Shown: positions 36,274-46,565 of the stretch, piece by piece | How positions within the stretch are numbered: the stretch's first letter is position 1 | Layout: every line of letters begins with the position of its first letter | Assembly: GCA_015490795.1 (NCBI GenBank) | Contig: WFXD01000003.1 | Span: forward strand, 1 to 64,000 | Source: Gammaproteobacteria bacterium | Lineage (GTDB): Bacteria; Pseudomonadota; Gammaproteobacteria; Chromatiales; Chromatiaceae | Direction: 5' to 3' | Length of the DNA stretch: 64,000 bases | Position numbers and translations under genes: made by a program | The notes under the pieces: model-generated | What the model was told of the DNA's origin: nothing | The model's database searches: none | What the model saw: only the letters and a program-made list of their open reading frames with translations

Positions 36274-39126
36274 CTAACCTCGTTTTAGTATCGGTTTCAG
36301 GAACTGCCCGGTGTAGGATCGTTTCACCGCAGCAACCTGCTCCGGTGTGCCGCAGGCAATGATTTCACCGCCTTTGTCCCCACCCTCTGGCCCCAGGTCG
36401 ATGATCCAGTCGGCAGTCTTGATTACATCCAGGTTGTGCTCGATGACAATGACGGTATTGCCATGATTGCGCAGCCGATGCAGCACCTCCAGCAGGTGCA
36501 GCACATCATGAAAATGCAGCCCGGTGGTCGGTTCGTCCAATATATATAGTGTGTTGCCGGTATCGCGTTTTGACAGCTCCCGGGAGAGCTTGACCCGCTG
36601 CGCCTCGCCGCCGGAGAGTGTGGTGGCATTCTGGCCCAGCTGCACGTACGACAGCCCCACATCCATCAGTGTCTGCAGTTTGCGTTTGAGTGAAGGGACG
36701 GGTGAGAAGAACTCCAGCGCATCCTCCACCGTCATCGCCAGCACCTCATTGATGCTCTTGCCTTTGTATCTGATCTCCAGGGTTTCACGGTTATAGCGCT
36801 TGCCCTTGCAGATGTCGCACATCACATAGAGATCGGGCAGAAAGTGCATCTCCACCTTGATGACGCCATCACCACGGCAGGCCTCGCAGCGGCCGCCCTT
36901 TACGTTGAAGCTGAAACGGCCGGGGCTGTAGCCACGGGAGCGCGCCTCATGGGTGGCGGCAAACAGCTCACGGATGGGGGTGAACAGCCCGGTGTAGGTG
37001 GCCGGGTTGGAGCGTGGGGTGCGCCCAATGGGGCTTTGGTCGATATCCACCACCTTATCGAAATGCTCCAGCCCCTCAATGCGGGTGCAGGGTGCCGAGC
37101 TGCGGTGGCCTGCGGCATTCAGCTGCATGGCGGCAGCCGGGTAGAGGGTGTCGTTGATCAGGGTTGATTTACCGGAACCGGAGACGCCGGTGACGCAGGT
37201 GAGCAGCCCCACCGGGATCTCGGCATGGATGGCTTTCAGATTGTTACCGGATGCCCCCTGGATAGAGAGCTGCCGCTTCGGATCGGCGATGGTGCGCCTC
37301 TCTGGCACCTTGATCCGGCGCTTCCCGGAGAGGTACTGCCCGGTCAGTGAGGCCGCGCTGCTGGCGATATCCTCCGCCAGTCCCTCTGCGATGATCTGGC
37401 CGCCGTGAACCCCGGCCCCCGGGCCGATGTCGACGATATGGTCTGCGCTGCGGATCGCCTCTTCATCATGCTCCACCACGATCACGGTGTTGCCAAGATC
37501 GCGCAGGTAGGTCAGGGTTTTCAGCAGCCGCCCATTGTCGCGCTGATGCAGCCCGATGGAGGGTTCGTCCAATACATACATCACGCCCACCAGCCCGGCG
37601 CCGATCTGGCTGGCCAGCCGAATGCGCTGCGCCTCGCCGCCGGAGAGGGTCTCGGCACTGCGGCTGAGGGTCAGATAATCCAGCCCCACATTGACCAGAA
37701 ACTTGAGCCGCTGGTTGATCTCGTTGACCACTTTAGCGGCGATTTTACCCTGCTTGCCCGGCAGGGAGAGCTGCTCAAAAAAGCCCAGCGCCTTGCCGAC
37801 CGGCAGGGCGCTGATGGCGGGCAGATTCATTTCGGCAATAAAGACATGGCGTGCCGCCTCGTTCAACCGGGTGCCGTTGCAGCTGGGGCAGGGGTGGCTG
37901 GAGATATAGCGTGACAGCTCTTCGCGCACTGCATTGGATTCGGTCTCCCGATAGCGGCGCTCCATGTTGCGGATGATCCCTTCAAAGGGGTGGGTGCGGG
38001 TGTTGCTGTTGCCGCGTTCGTTGATGTAGCTGAACTCAATGGCGTCGTCGCCGCTGCCGAAGAGGATCGCCTGGCGGATCTTTTTGGGCAGTTTCTCCCA
38101 GCGGGTCTCCACATCGAATGCATAGTGCCTGCCCAGTGAGCAGATGAGCTGGAAATAGTAGGCGTTGCGACGATCCCATCCGCGCACCGCCCCGGCTGCC
38201 AGGCTGAGGTGCGGCTGGGCCACCACCATCTCCGGGTCAAAGAACTGTTCAATGCCAAGGCCGTCACAGGCAGGGCATGCGCCGACCGGGTTGTTGAAGG
38301 AGAAGAGGCGCGGTTCAAGCTCTGCAATGCTGTGGCCGCAGTGTGGGCAGGCAAAGTTGGCGGAGAAGATCAGCTCATGCCGCTTTGCGCTGCCTTCTGC
38401 ATTCGTGCCATCGTCCATCCAGGCAATGCGCGCCAGCCCCTCTGACAGGCGCAGTGCAGTCTCAAAGGATTCCGTCAGCCGCAGTTGCAGGTCGGCACGC
38501 ACCTTGAAGCGGTCAACCACCACCTCGATATTGTGTTTCTTGTGCAGCTCCAGCTCTGGCGCATCACTGATCTCATAGACCTCGCCATTGATCCGGGCGC
38601 GGATAAAGCCCTGGGCCTGTAGCTCCTGTAGCCGCTTTTGGTGTTCACCCTTGCGCTCTGAAACGATAGGGGCGAGCAGCATCAGCCGGCTCCCCTCGGG
38701 CAGCGCCAGCACCTGATCGACCATCTGGCTGACGGTCTGCGCCTCCAGCGGCTGCTTGTGGGTGGGGCAGCAGGGCGTGCCTGCGCGGGCGAAGAGCAGC
38801 CGCAGGTAGTCGTAGATTTCGGTGATGGTGCCGACAGTGGAGCGGGGGTTGTGGGAGGTGCTCTTCTGTTCGATCGAGATGGCCGGTGACAGCCCTTCGA
38901 TATGGTCGACATCCGGCTTGTCCATCATCGAGAGAAACTGCCTGGCATAGGCGGAGAGTGACTCCACATAGCGGCGCTGCCCCTCGGCATAGATGGTGTC
39001 AAAGGCCAGTGATGACTTGCCGGAACCGGAGAGTCCGGTGATGACAATCAGCTTGTCCCGTGGCAGATCCAGATCAATGTTTTTCAGATTGTGGGTGCGC
39101 GCCCCGCGAATCAGGATGTTTTTCAT
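36274..39126 (-). CDS. uvrA: Excinuclease ABC subunit A
   Basis: 950 residues (E. coli 940). Two ABC modules with Walker A G-L-S-G-S-G-K-S near 31-38 and G-V-S-G-S-G-K-S near 645, two L-S-G-G-E-A-Q-R signatures, and zinc-finger cysteine pairs (C-P-H-C-G and C-x-x-C in C-D-I-C-K-G). UvrA finds DNA lesions with UvrB in nucleotide excision repair. It is divergent from the yajR-like gene. No canonical CTGT-N8-ACAG LexA box is visible upstream, which fits the unusual LexA of this window. Confidence 0.98.
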   Translation of the reverse strand: MKNILIRGARTHNLKNIDLDLPRDKLIVITGLSGSGKSSLAFDTIYAEGQRRYVESLSAYARQFLSMMDKPDVDHIEGLSPAISIEQKSTSHNPRSTVGTITEIYDYLRLLFARAGTPCCPTHKQPLEAQTVSQMVDQVLALPEGSRLMLLAPIVSERKGEHQKRLQELQAQGFIRARINGEVYEISDAPELELHKKHNIEVVVDRFKVRADLQLRLTESFETALRLSEGLARIAWMDDGTNAEGSAKRHELIFSANFACPHCGHSIAELEPRLFSFNNPVGACPACDGLGIEQFFDPEMVVAQPHLSLAAGAVRGWDRRNAYYFQLICSLGRHYAFDVETRWEKLPKKIRQAILFGSGDDAIEFSYINERGNSNTRTHPFEGIIRNMERRYRETESNAVREELSRYISSHPCPSCNGTRLNEAARHVFIAEMNLPAISALPVGKALGFFEQLSLPGKQGKIAAKVVNEINQRLKFLVNVGLDYLTLSRSAETLSGGEAQRIRLASQIGAGLVGVMYVLDEPSIGLHQRDNGRLLKTLTYLRDLGNTVIVVEHDEEAIRSADHIVDIGPGAGVHGGQIIAEGLAEDIASSAASLTGQYLSGKRRIKVPERRTIADPKRQLSIQGASGNNLKAIHAEIPVGLLTCVTGVSGSGKSTLINDTLYPAAAMQLNAAGHRSSAPCTRIEGLEHFDKVVDIDQSPIGRTPRSNPATYTGLFTPIRELFAATHEARSRGYSPGRFSFNVKGGRCEACRGDGVIKVEMHFLPDLYVMCDICKGKRYNRETLEIRYKGKSINEVLAMTVEDALEFFSPVPSLKRKLQTLMDVGLSYVQLGQNATTLSGGEAQRVKLSRELSKRDTGNTLYILDEPTTGLHFHDVLHLLEVLHRLRNHGNTVIVIEHNLDVIKTADWIIDLGPEGGDKGGEIIACGTPEQVAAVKRSYTGQFLKPILKRG

Positions 39127-39203
39127 GTGTTTCGTATCGGCAAAAAAGCGAACCTGATACTATACGCGGTCTGCCGTTTTGTGCGCAAAGAGTTGGCGCT
39201 TTG

Positions 39204-39265
39204 GCGGGGCTGGAGTCCCGCTTCCGGTTTTCACCTCTTTTTTGGAAGTGGAGCTTCAGCCCCGC
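39204..39265. repeat. GC-rich inverted repeat in the uvrA-yajR gap
   Basis: GCGGGGCTGGAGTCC (39204-39218) faces GGAGCTTCAGCCCCGC (39250-39265). It shares the core GCGGGGCTxxAGCC with a palindrome at 55022-55039, so it appears to be a dispersed REP-like repeat. It lies in the leader region of the yajR-like gene. Confidence 0.45.
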
Positions 39266-39329
39266 CCGCAAGTGCAAGAGTATTGGATGCAAAAAAGATA
39301 TTGAAGTGAACAAAGAGAATAAGAACGGA

Positions 39330-40688
39330 ATGTCCGCTACCGAGAAGCGGGCGACATTTTCCCTGGCCGGTATCTACGCCCTGCGCATGCTGGGGCTGTT
39401 TTTGATCCTGCCGGTTTTTGCACTCTACGCAGAGGAGCTGGAGGGGGTTACACCGCTGCTGGTGGGCATTGCAATAGGCGCCTATGGCCTGACGCAGGCG
39501 CTGTTGCAGATCCCCTTCGGTATGCTTTCTGACCGCATCGGCCGCAAGCCGGTGATTGTTGGTGGATTGTTGATCTTTGCGGTTGGCAGTGTGGTGGCGG
39601 CGCTCTCCGACAGCATCTATGGCGTTATCTTCGGGCGCGCCCTGCAGGGCAGCGGTGCCATTGCCGCAGCGGTTATGGCGCTGGCGGCAGATCTCACGCG
39701 CGAGGAGCAGCGCACCAAGGCGATGGCGGTGATCGGCATGAGCATCGGCGCCGCCTTTACCCTGGCGCTGGTGCTGGGGCCTGTATTCAATGAGTGGATC
39801 GGTGTCCCCGGGATCTTCTGGCTGACAGCGATATTGGCTTTGGGCGGTATTGGGGTTGCAATATTTCTGGTGCCGAAACCAGAGCACTGCCGTCATCACC
39901 GGGATGCCGCGCCGGTTGCCGGGCAACTTGCCCGGGTGCTGCGTGACCCTAACCTGCTGCGGCTGGATTACGGTATTCTGACGCTGCACATGACCATCAC
40001 CTCAATCTTTCTGGCGGTGCCGCTGGTGTTGCGTGACATCGTGGGCATGGAGAGCGCGAGCCACTGGCAGGTCTATCTGCCGGTCTTGCTGGGGTCGGTG
40101 GTACTGATGGTGCCCTTTGTCATCCTGGCGGAGAAAAAACAGAGGATGAAAGAGATCTTCCTGGGCGCCATCCTGTTTATGGCGCTGGCTCAGGTTGGCT
40201 TCTATTTTCTGCACACCTCCCTGACGGGGCTGGTTTTGGCGCTGCTGCTCTTCTTTACCGCCTTTAACCTGTTGGAGGCGGTGTTGCCCTCAATGGTCTC
40301 CAAGGTAGCCCCGGCAGAGAACAAGGGCGCAGCGCTGGGCGTCTACTCCAGCTCACAGTTTGCCGGCGCCTTTATCGGCGGTGCATTTGGTGGCTGGATG
40401 CATGGTGCATTTGGCTTTGAAGGGGTCTTTCTGCTGGGCGCTGCCTCAGCCGTTTTGTGGCTGCTGGTGGCATCGGGTATGGCTCGTCCGCGTAATCTGC
40501 GCAATCAGCTGCTTCATGTCGGTACATTAACGACAGAAGAGGCGGATGATATGCTTCTGCGTCTCAAGGCAGTGACCGGAGTGGTTGAGGCAGTAATCGT
40601 CAGTGAGGAGGGGGTGGCCTATCTGAAGGTGGATCCCGAGATTGTTGATCTGTCCATGTTAGATGAATTTTCTACAGCTGGGACGTAG
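39330..40688 (+). CDS. MFS transporter, YajR-like, with C-terminal ferredoxin-fold domain
   Basis: 452 residues from the ATG at 39330 (YajR 454); a GTG eight codons earlier is also possible and neither has a strong RBS. Twelve helices, the MFS loop G-x-L-S-D-R-I-G-R-K between TM2 and TM3, and motif A-like residues are clear. Beyond residue 390 a soluble domain (T-L-T-T-E-E-A-D-D-M-L-L-R-L) with a beta-alpha-beta pattern matches the YAM domain of YajR. It is a proton-coupled exporter of unknown substrate. Its place between uvrA and ssb is common in gammaproteobacteria. Confidence 0.85.
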   Translation: MSATEKRATFSLAGIYALRMLGLFLILPVFALYAEELEGVTPLLVGIAIGAYGLTQALLQIPFGMLSDRIGRKPVIVGGLLIFAVGSVVAALSDSIYGVIFGRALQGSGAIAAAVMALAADLTREEQRTKAMAVIGMSIGAAFTLALVLGPVFNEWIGVPGIFWLTAILALGGIGVAIFLVPKPEHCRHHRDAAPVAGQLARVLRDPNLLRLDYGILTLHMTITSIFLAVPLVLRDIVGMESASHWQVYLPVLLGSVVLMVPFVILAEKKQRMKEIFLGAILFMALAQVGFYFLHTSLTGLVLALLLFFTAFNLLEAVLPSMVSKVAPAENKGAALGVYSSSQFAGAFIGGAFGGWMHGAFGFEGVFLLGAASAVLWLLVASGMARPRNLRNQLLHVGTLTTEEADDMLLRLKAVTGVVEAVIVSEEGVAYLKVDPEIVDLSMLDEFSTAGT

Positions 40689-40736
40689 ACTTGGCCGGTA
40701 TATTTAATTCTAAGAGTAAAGAGAGGGGAGAGGATC

Positions 40737-41237
40737 ATGGCAAGAAGTGGTATTAACAAGGTTATTCTTATTGGCAATCTGGGGCAGGATCCGGAGGTGC
40801 GCTACATGCCTAATGGCAATGCGGTAGCCAATGTCTCATTGGCCACTTCAGAGTCCTGGAAGGATAAGAATACCGGAGAGATGCAGGAGCGAACCGAGTG
40901 GCATCGTGTAGTGTTTTTTCAGCGCCTGGGCGAGATTGTGGGCGAGTACTGCAAGAAAGGCTCGAAGATCTATGTTGAAGGCAGGCTACAGACGCGAAAA
41001 TGGCAGGATAAGAACGGCCAGGATCGCTACACCACAGAGATCATTGCCGACCAGATGCAGATGCTGGACAGCCGCGGCGGCGGCGGTGGTGCAGCCTTTC
41101 AGAACACAGGCACAAGTACCCAGAATGCGGGCACAAGCAGCCAGAACGCGGGTACAAATGATGGTGGCCGCCCTGCGCAAAATGCCTCATCTGCTCCAGC
41201 ACCGGATGCTGATTTTGATGATGATATTCCATTCTGA
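40737..41237 (+). CDS. ssb: Single-stranded DNA-binding protein
   Basis: 166 residues. An OB-fold occupies about 1-112 ([15 protein letters not shown]-x-D-P-E start), followed by a flexible linker and the acidic tip D-F-D-D-D-I-P-F that recruits partner proteins. A GAGGGGAGAGG lies before the ATG. The linker holds three 7-residue repeats of the type Q-N-x-G-T-S-x (residues about 122-142) encoded by 21-bp units; such units also follow the stop codon. It protects single-stranded DNA in replication, repair and recombination. Confidence 0.97.
   Translation: MARSGINKVILIGNLGQDPEVRYMPNGNAVANVSLATSESWKDKNTGEMQERTEWHRVVFFQRLGEIVGEYCKKGSKIYVEGRLQTRKWQDKNGQDRYTTEIIADQMQMLDSRGGGGGAAFQNTGTSTQNAGTSSQNAGTNDGGRPAQNASSAPAPDADFDDDIPF
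41100..41162 (+). repeat. Three 21-bp tandem units within the ssb linker
   Basis: Units at 41100-41120, 41121-41141 and 41142-41162 share the core CAGAA-x-x-CxGGCACAAG. Each adds one Q-N-x-G-T-S-x heptapeptide to the linker, so gain or loss of a unit keeps the frame. Confidence 0.8.
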
Positions 41238-41238
41238 T

Positions 41239-41335
41239 ACCCGAAAAACGGGCACAAGTACCCAAAAAACGGGCACAAGTACCCAAACAGCAGGCACGAG
41301 CGCCTAAGCAACGGACACAGGTACCCGAAAAGCGG
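41239..41335 (+). repeat. 21-bp tandem repeat array after ssb
   Basis: Four full units (41239, 41260, 41281, 41302) and a 13-base partial unit (41323-41335), exact in period, with the core ACCCxAAAA-x-CGGGCACAAGT. They share GGCACAAGTACC with the units inside ssb. ACCCG/CGGGx within a unit can pair as a short hairpin. In another frame they would encode T-G-T-S-T-Q repeats like those of the Ssb linker. The rfbB gene starts 23 bases beyond. Confidence 0.85.
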
Positions 41336-41358
41336 AATTTATTAAAGAGGAGCACCTC

Positions 41359-42414
41359 ATGAAAACATTACTGGTTACAGGTGGTGCGGGGTTTATTGGT
41401 GGTAACTTCATTCATCTGCTGATGAGCCGGGGAGATGTCAGGGTTATCAATCTGGATTTACTGACCTATGCAGGCAATCTGGATACCCTGGCAGATATCA
41501 CAGAGGGTGATCACTACACCTTTGTGCAGGGCGATATATGCAACAAGGAGCTGCTCTCCGGGCTGTTAAAACGCTACAGACCCTCGGCGCTGGTGAATTT
41601 TGCGGCAGAGAGCCATGTCGACCGCTCCATTGATGCCCCGGATGATTTTATCCAGACCAATGTGGTCGGCACCTTCAATCTGCTGGAGTGCAGCAGGCAA
41701 TACTGCTCAACATTGCCTGAAAGACAGGCAGAGGCATTCAGATTTCTGCATGTCTCCACCGATGAGGTCTACGGTTCGCTGGGGGCTGAAGGGCTGTTCA
41801 CTGAAGAGACACCCTATGCGCCAAACTCACCCTACTCGGCATCCAAGGCGGCGTCGGATCATCTGGTGCGCGCCTGGTACCACACCTATGGGCTGCCGGT
41901 AGTCACCACCAACTGTTCCAATAATTATGGCCCGTGCCAGTTCCCGGAGAAGCTGATCCCGCTGATGATCCAGAATGCCACTGTGGGCAAGCCGCTGCCG
42001 ATCTACGGTGATGGCGGTAATATTCGCGACTGGCTGTATGTACAGGACCACTGCCGTGCCATCTGGCGGGTGCTGGAGGCAGGGAGACCGGGCGAGGTCT
42101 ACAATATCGGTGGCAACAGCGAGAGAACCAACCTGGAGGTGGTCGATACCCTGTGTGCCATCCTGGATGAACTCATACCACACTCCTCCCACATCCCCCA
42201 CGCCCAGTACAAGCATTTTGTTACAGATCGCCCCGGTCATGACCGGCGCTATGCCATTGATGCATCCAAGATCAAGCGAGAGCTCGGCTGGGAGCCGCAA
42301 GAGAGCTTTGAGTCAGGATTGCGTGCCACAGTGCAGTGGTATATTGACAATGCCGTATGGTGCAAACGCGTGGTGGACGGCAGTTATCTGGGTGAACGGC
42401 TGGGTCGGCTATAA
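41359..42414 (+). CDS. rfbB: dTDP-glucose 4,6-dehydratase
   Basis: 351 residues. NAD-binding G-G-A-G-F-I-G at 7-13, the S-T-D-E-V-Y-G active-site motif with the Asp-Glu acid/base pair, and Y-S-A-S-K as the SDR Y-x-x-x-K. It turns dTDP-glucose into the 4-keto-6-deoxy sugar, step 2 of dTDP-L-rhamnose synthesis. GAGGAG lies before the ATG. It leads a compact operon rfbB-A-C-D, with 10 bases to rfbA. Confidence 0.96.
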   Translation: MKTLLVTGGAGFIGGNFIHLLMSRGDVRVINLDLLTYAGNLDTLADITEGDHYTFVQGDICNKELLSGLLKRYRPSALVNFAAESHVDRSIDAPDDFIQTNVVGTFNLLECSRQYCSTLPERQAEAFRFLHVSTDEVYGSLGAEGLFTEETPYAPNSPYSASKAASDHLVRAWYHTYGLPVVTTNCSNNYGPCQFPEKLIPLMIQNATVGKPLPIYGDGGNIRDWLYVQDHCRAIWRVLEAGRPGEVYNIGGNSERTNLEVVDTLCAILDELIPHSSHIPHAQYKHFVTDRPGHDRRYAIDASKIKRELGWEPQESFESGLRATVQWYIDNAVWCKRVVDGSYLGERLGRL

Positions 42415-42424
42415 GGAAAAAAAT

Positions 42425-43315
42425 ATGGGGAAAACCATGAAAGGCATCATATTGGCAGGCGGCTCTGGCACCCGGCTCTATCCGCTCACCCGAGCTGTCA
42501 GCAAACAGCTGCTGCCCATCTATGACAAGCCGATGATCTACTATCCACTGGCTACCCTGATGATGGCCGGCATCCGGGATATACTGATCATCACAACGCC
42601 ACAGGATGCGCCGCTCTTTAAGGCGCTGCTTGAAGATGGGCATCAGTGGGGCATCCAGCTGAGCTACGCAATACAACCTGAACCGGGCGGCCTGGCTCAG
42701 GCATTTCATATTGGGCGGGAATTTATTGCAGGCCAGCCCTGCTGTCTGGTGCTGGGGGACAATATCTTCTATGGGCACGGATTGGTGGAGGTGCTGCAAC
42801 AGGCTGCCGGGCATAATGACGGCGCCACGGTCTTTGGCTACTGGGTAAAAGACCCGGAGCGGTATGGCGTGGCGGGCTTTGATACGGAGGGCAGGGTGGT
42901 CACTCTGGAGGAGAAACCGGATAATCCGGCATCCAACTATGCCGTTACGGGCCTCTACTTTTATGATAGCCAGGTTACGGAACTGGCAGCATCACTCAAA
43001 CCCTCTCCCCGTGGCGAACTGGAGATTACCGACCTCAACCGCCTGTATCTGGAGCAGGGTAAATTGCATTTGGAAAAATTTGGACGCGGCACCGCCTGGC
43101 TGGATACAGGCACACACGAGTCGCTGATGCAGGCGAGCAACTTCATCGAGACCATTGAAGAGCGCCAGGGGCTGAAGGTCTGCTGCCCGGAGGAGATAGC
43201 TTACTCAAAGGGCTGGATCGACACGGAGCAGGTCAGAGCACTGGGGCTGACGCTTGAGAAAAACGGCTATGGCCAATATCTGCTGGAGTTATGCGAACGA
43301 GGCTCCTATCCATGA
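42425..43315 (+). CDS. rfbA: Glucose-1-phosphate thymidylyltransferase
   Basis: 296 residues (E. coli 293) from the ATG at 42425, with AAGGA upstream; a second ATG at 42437 is also in frame. The nucleotidyltransferase signature G-G-S-G-T-R-L-x-P-L-T appears near residue 13, and the sugar-binding L-E-E-K-P and Asp-bearing L-G-D-N-I-F are present. It makes dTDP-glucose from dTTP, step 1 of the pathway. Its stop overlaps the rfbC ATG. Confidence 0.96.
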   Translation: MGKTMKGIILAGGSGTRLYPLTRAVSKQLLPIYDKPMIYYPLATLMMAGIRDILIITTPQDAPLFKALLEDGHQWGIQLSYAIQPEPGGLAQAFHIGREFIAGQPCCLVLGDNIFYGHGLVEVLQQAAGHNDGATVFGYWVKDPERYGVAGFDTEGRVVTLEEKPDNPASNYAVTGLYFYDSQVTELAASLKPSPRGELEITDLNRLYLEQGKLHLEKFGRGTAWLDTGTHESLMQASNFIETIEERQGLKVCCPEEIAYSKGWIDTEQVRALGLTLEKNGYGQYLLELCERGSYP

Positions 43316-43884
43316 AAACAGTAGAGACTGATATACCCGGTGTACTCCTGATTGAGCCCCGGCTGTTTGGTGATGAACGCGGCTGGTTTATGGAGACATG
43401 GCAGCAGGAGCGCTATGCCAGGCAAGGCATGCCGGACTCTTTTGTGCAGGATAACCAGGCCTGTTCACAGCGTGGCGTGCTGCGTGGACTGCACCTGCAA
43501 CACCCGCATGGTCAGGGCAAGCTGGTGCAGGTTATTTCAGGGGAGGTGTTTGATGTGGCGGTGGATGTACGCCGTGGCTCCCCCTGTTTTGGACGCTGGG
43601 TGGGTGTAATCCTGTCGGATAAAAACAGGCGCCAGTTCTATGTTCCAGAGGGCTTTGCACATGGCTATTGTGTGCTTAGTGATCAGGCGCTCTTCAGCTA
43701 CAAGTGTACCGATAATTACCACCCTGAGAGCCAGTTTTCCATACGCTGGGATGACCCAGAGCTGGGGATTGATTGGCCATTGGCCGGCCCTCCCATCCTG
43801 TCGGATAAAGATCGGGACGCGCCCTGCCTGTATGAGATTTCTGAGGATAGATTGCCCCCGTACCGAGGTGAACAGAGCTTATGA
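43312..43884 (+). CDS. rfbC: dTDP-4-dehydrorhamnose 3,5-epimerase
   Basis: 190 residues with the jelly-roll fold signs: R-G-L-H-L-Q carrying the catalytic His, the Y-V-P-E-G-F-A-H-G segment, and the Tyr-bearing Y-K-C-T-D. Step 3 of dTDP-L-rhamnose synthesis. It overlaps rfbA and rfbD by 4 bases each (ATGA), a sign of translational coupling. Confidence 0.96.
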   Translation: MKTVETDIPGVLLIEPRLFGDERGWFMETWQQERYARQGMPDSFVQDNQACSQRGVLRGLHLQHPHGQGKLVQVISGEVFDVAVDVRRGSPCFGRWVGVILSDKNRRQFYVPEGFAHGYCVLSDQALFSYKCTDNYHPESQFSIRWDDPELGIDWPLAGPPILSDKDRDAPCLYEISEDRLPPYRGEQSL

Positions 43885-44774
43885 GTCATAAGCATCCGCG
43901 CATATTGCTGATCAGTAGCAGTGGGCAAGTGGGCTGGGAACTTCAGCGCACGCTGGCCCCCTTGGGCGAGGTTGTTGCAACTGGCCGCAACAGGGGTGCC
44001 AAACGGGTTGTTGATCTGGCTAGCCCCGACACACTGGTGCAGGCCTTTAATGAGGTCAGACCTGCACTGGTGGTCAATGCCGCGGCCTATACGGCTGTGG
44101 ACAGGGCAGAAAGCGAGGGGGATGTGGCCGAGGCGGTAAATGCCGTTGCCCCAGGCATTATTGGCGAGCTGGCGACCAGGTGGGGTGCGGCAGTGATCCA
44201 CTACTCTACTGATTATGTCTTTGATGGGGCGCTGGATCGCCCATACCGTGAGGATGACAAAACCGGCCCCGTGGGTCTCTATGGCAAAACCAAATTGCAG
44301 GGCGAACAGGCGCTGCTTGATAGCGCTGCCGATGCGCTGATATTCCGTACCGCCTGGGTTTATGGCCAGCATGGAGATAACTTTTTTAAAACCATGCGGC
44401 GGCTGTTTGCCGAGCGGGATGAGCTGCGGGTTGTGGATGACCAGATCGGCAGCCCGACATGGAGCCGGATGATTGCTGAGGCTACGGCCCAGGTTGTCTC
44501 TCAACTGAAGGTGGAGCCTGCGCAATTTGGTGAAAAGCGCGGCATCTATCATCTCACTGCGGCAGGCCAGACAAGCTGGTTTGGTTTCGCCCAGGCGATT
44601 CTGGAAAACTCCGAATCTGATTGCTGTCTGTTGCCTATCCCCAGTACAGACTATCCGACACCGGCAGCCCGCCCCGCCTGGTCGGTGCTGGATAACAGAA
44701 AGCTGAGTGACAGCTTTGGGCTGGCACTGCCTGACTGGCGCTGCTCGCTGCTACAGTGTATGGCTGAGGCCTGA
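43881..44774 (+). CDS. rfbD: dTDP-4-dehydrorhamnose reductase
   Basis: 297 residues. N-terminal nucleotide-binding motif here reads S-S-S-G-Q-V-G-W-E-L, the RfbD form; S-T-D-Y-V-F-D-G and Y-G-K-T-K hold the active-site residues. It makes dTDP-L-rhamnose, used for O-antigen or exopolysaccharide. No rhamnosyltransferase follows, so the sugar supplies a cluster elsewhere. The stop is 9 bases from that of rnd on the other strand. Confidence 0.96.
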   Translation: MSHKHPRILLISSSGQVGWELQRTLAPLGEVVATGRNRGAKRVVDLASPDTLVQAFNEVRPALVVNAAAYTAVDRAESEGDVAEAVNAVAPGIIGELATRWGAAVIHYSTDYVFDGALDRPYREDDKTGPVGLYGKTKLQGEQALLDSAADALIFRTAWVYGQHGDNFFKTMRRLFAERDELRVVDDQIGSPTWSRMIAEATAQVVSQLKVEPAQFGEKRGIYHLTAAGQTSWFGFAQAILENSESDCCLLPIPSTDYPTPAARPAWSVLDNRKLSDSFGLALPDWRCSLLQCMAEA

Positions 44775-44783
44775 TCTTGGCAG

Positions 44784-45941
44784 CTACTCCCCGGATGAGG
44801 TCAAACAGATCTGGCCATTTATGGGGTGTGGCCATAGCTCCCCAGCCACAACCTTTTGCAGGTCATTGCCAATAACCGCCTTTTTCCAGCCGCTGAGAAA
44901 GGCCAGATCCTGGCTGCCGGTCGCCAGCTGCTCCAGCTCTTTGCGGGTTGCCAGCGCCTGGGGGCTGAGCTGCTGCTTTTTAGCCAGCAGGCGCACGCTG
45001 CACATCAGAATATCAACCATCGCATCCTGTTCGGTGGTTAGACGGGGGGTCTGGGCCTTCTCTCGGGGCCATCTCTCAGCGGGGAGCCTGCTGCTGTCGC
45101 TGATAAGTTCTAACAGGGTGTCGCCATGCCGCTCTATGGTATGCCTCTCCAGTCCACGGGTGCGCGAAAGCGCTGTTTTATCTTTTGGCTTGCGCCGCGC
45201 CAGTTCCAGCAGCACATCATCCTTGATAATCCAGCCTTTGGGTTTGTTGCGCTTTATGGCAGTCTCCTCGCGCCAACAGGCAAGGGATTGAAGTATGGCA
45301 AGCTGCACCCCTTTCAGGTGCTGGCGGCCACGGATGCGCTGCCACTGTTGCTGCGGGTCAATCTGGTAGGTGGCCGGTGTGGCCAGGGTTTTGAAATCAT
45401 CTGCCAGCCAGTGAGTGCGTCCGAGACGCTCCAGCTCGGCCTTTAGCTGAAGATAAATTCTGCCAAGGTAGATCACATCATCCAGCGCATAACGCTGCTG
45501 CTCCCGAGCCAGTGGGCGCAGGCTCCAGTCGGTGCGGGAGTGGCTCTTGTCCAGCGTGATGCCCAGCAGTTTTTGCACCAGAGCGGCATAGCCTATCTGG
45601 TCGCCATGGCCGGTCAACATGGCGGCAAGTTGAGTATCAAACAGCGGTGTGGGCAGGGTGTTCCACAGCTGATGGAATATCTCAAGATCCTGACGGCCGG
45701 CATGGAATACCTTGGTTATATCCGGATCTTCCAGCAGTGGCATCAGGGCTGAGAAGTCACCTGCCGCAAGCGGGTCGATGCAGGCTGCGATCTGCTCATT
45801 GGCAATCTGCAGCAGGCAGAATTTTGGGTAGTAGCTCTTCTCCCGCAAGAATTCGGTATCAAGCGCCAGCCATTTGCTGCCGGCCAGTCGGGCGCATAGA
45901 TTTTGGAGTTGGTCCGGTGTGTCGATGAAGAGCTCTTGCAT
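44784..45941 (-). CDS. rnd: Ribonuclease D
   Basis: 385 residues (E. coli 375) from the ATG at 45941; the frame opens 8 codons earlier without family similarity. The DEDD exonuclease domain has L-D-T-E-F (Exo I), F-H-A-G-R-Q-D (Exo II) and the Tyr/Asp-bearing Y-A-L-D-D-V (Exo III), then an HRDC RNA-binding domain at about 210-290. It trims the 3' ends of tRNA and other stable RNA. Confidence 0.94.
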   Translation of the reverse strand: MQELFIDTPDQLQNLCARLAGSKWLALDTEFLREKSYYPKFCLLQIANEQIAACIDPLAAGDFSALMPLLEDPDITKVFHAGRQDLEIFHQLWNTLPTPLFDTQLAAMLTGHGDQIGYAALVQKLLGITLDKSHSRTDWSLRPLAREQQRYALDDVIYLGRIYLQLKAELERLGRTHWLADDFKTLATPATYQIDPQQQWQRIRGRQHLKGVQLAILQSLACWREETAIKRNKPKGWIIKDDVLLELARRKPKDKTALSRTRGLERHTIERHGDTLLELISDSSRLPAERWPREKAQTPRLTTEQDAMVDILMCSVRLLAKKQQLSPQALATRKELEQLATGSQDLAFLSGWKKAVIGNDLQKVVAGELWPHPINGQICLTSSGE

Positions 45942-46049
45942 GCAGTTTCTACTATTCCTTACCAAGATTCGGCCTGCCGTTATGGCGAGGTTGTCACGTC
46001 AAAGGTATGATGCCTGCATAAACGATAACTGTGAAGTGGATAGCCCAGA

Positions 46050-46565
46050 GTGAATGCATTATTTAACTATTTCTTTGAACTTTGTCTGTTGCGGGTAAAA
46101 CCGCAGGATCTCCCCGCCTCCGGGGCGTTGCTGGGGCTGGTCATTCTGGCCAATATCACGGTGGGTGTCCTGGCCTTCAGTGGCCTCTATGGGGGCGTTC
46201 TGCGGGCGCTTATGGCAAGTGTTGTGGAGAGCCTCTTTTTCCTGGCCGTCCTGGGGCTGCTGCTCTATTGCAAAGGGCTGCTTCCACGTTTCAATCAATC
46301 AGCGACTGCCCTGCTGGGGAGCAGCACGCTGCTGGCGATCATCCTGATCCCGCTCTATTCAGTGGGGGGCAACGCGGCAGACCACACGGCAATGGCGGTA
46401 GTCGCTGATTTGGGTGCACTGCTGCTGCTGATCTGGTCGCTGATGGTCATGGGGCATATCCTGCGTTATACGCTGGATATCTCTTTTGGGCATGGCATCT
46501 TGTTTGGCGTGGTCTATTTCCTTCTCTCCAGCCTGTTTGTCGGGAGCCTCTTTCCGCTGTCATGA
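46050..46565 (+). CDS. Conserved inner-membrane protein upstream of mpl
   Basis: 171 residues, with five hydrophobic helices and almost no soluble part. I do not recognise a functional family. It overlaps mpl by 4 bases (ATGA), so it is translated with it. Similar membrane proteins are found next to mpl in related genomes, which would suggest a link to peptidoglycan recycling, but nothing in the sequence shows an activity. Confidence 0.65.
   Translation: MNALFNYFFELCLLRVKPQDLPASGALLGLVILANITVGVLAFSGLYGGVLRALMASVVESLFFLAVLGLLLYCKGLLPRFNQSATALLGSSTLLAIILIPLYSVGGNAADHTAMAVVADLGALLLLIWSLMVMGHILRYTLDISFGHGILFGVVYFLLSSLFVGSLFPLS

Noticed and set aside
39127-39329. Canonical LexA box before uvrA
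   Set aside because: Only a CTG half-site is visible (near 39152); the other half does not match.
40936-41307. 123-codon frame overlapping ssb and reading the 3' repeats
   Set aside because: It is mostly a shifted reading of ssb; kept only as part of the repeat finding, not as a gene.
41239-41335. CRISPR-like array
   Set aside because: The units are contiguous 21-bp tandem repeats with no spacers, and no cas gene is near.
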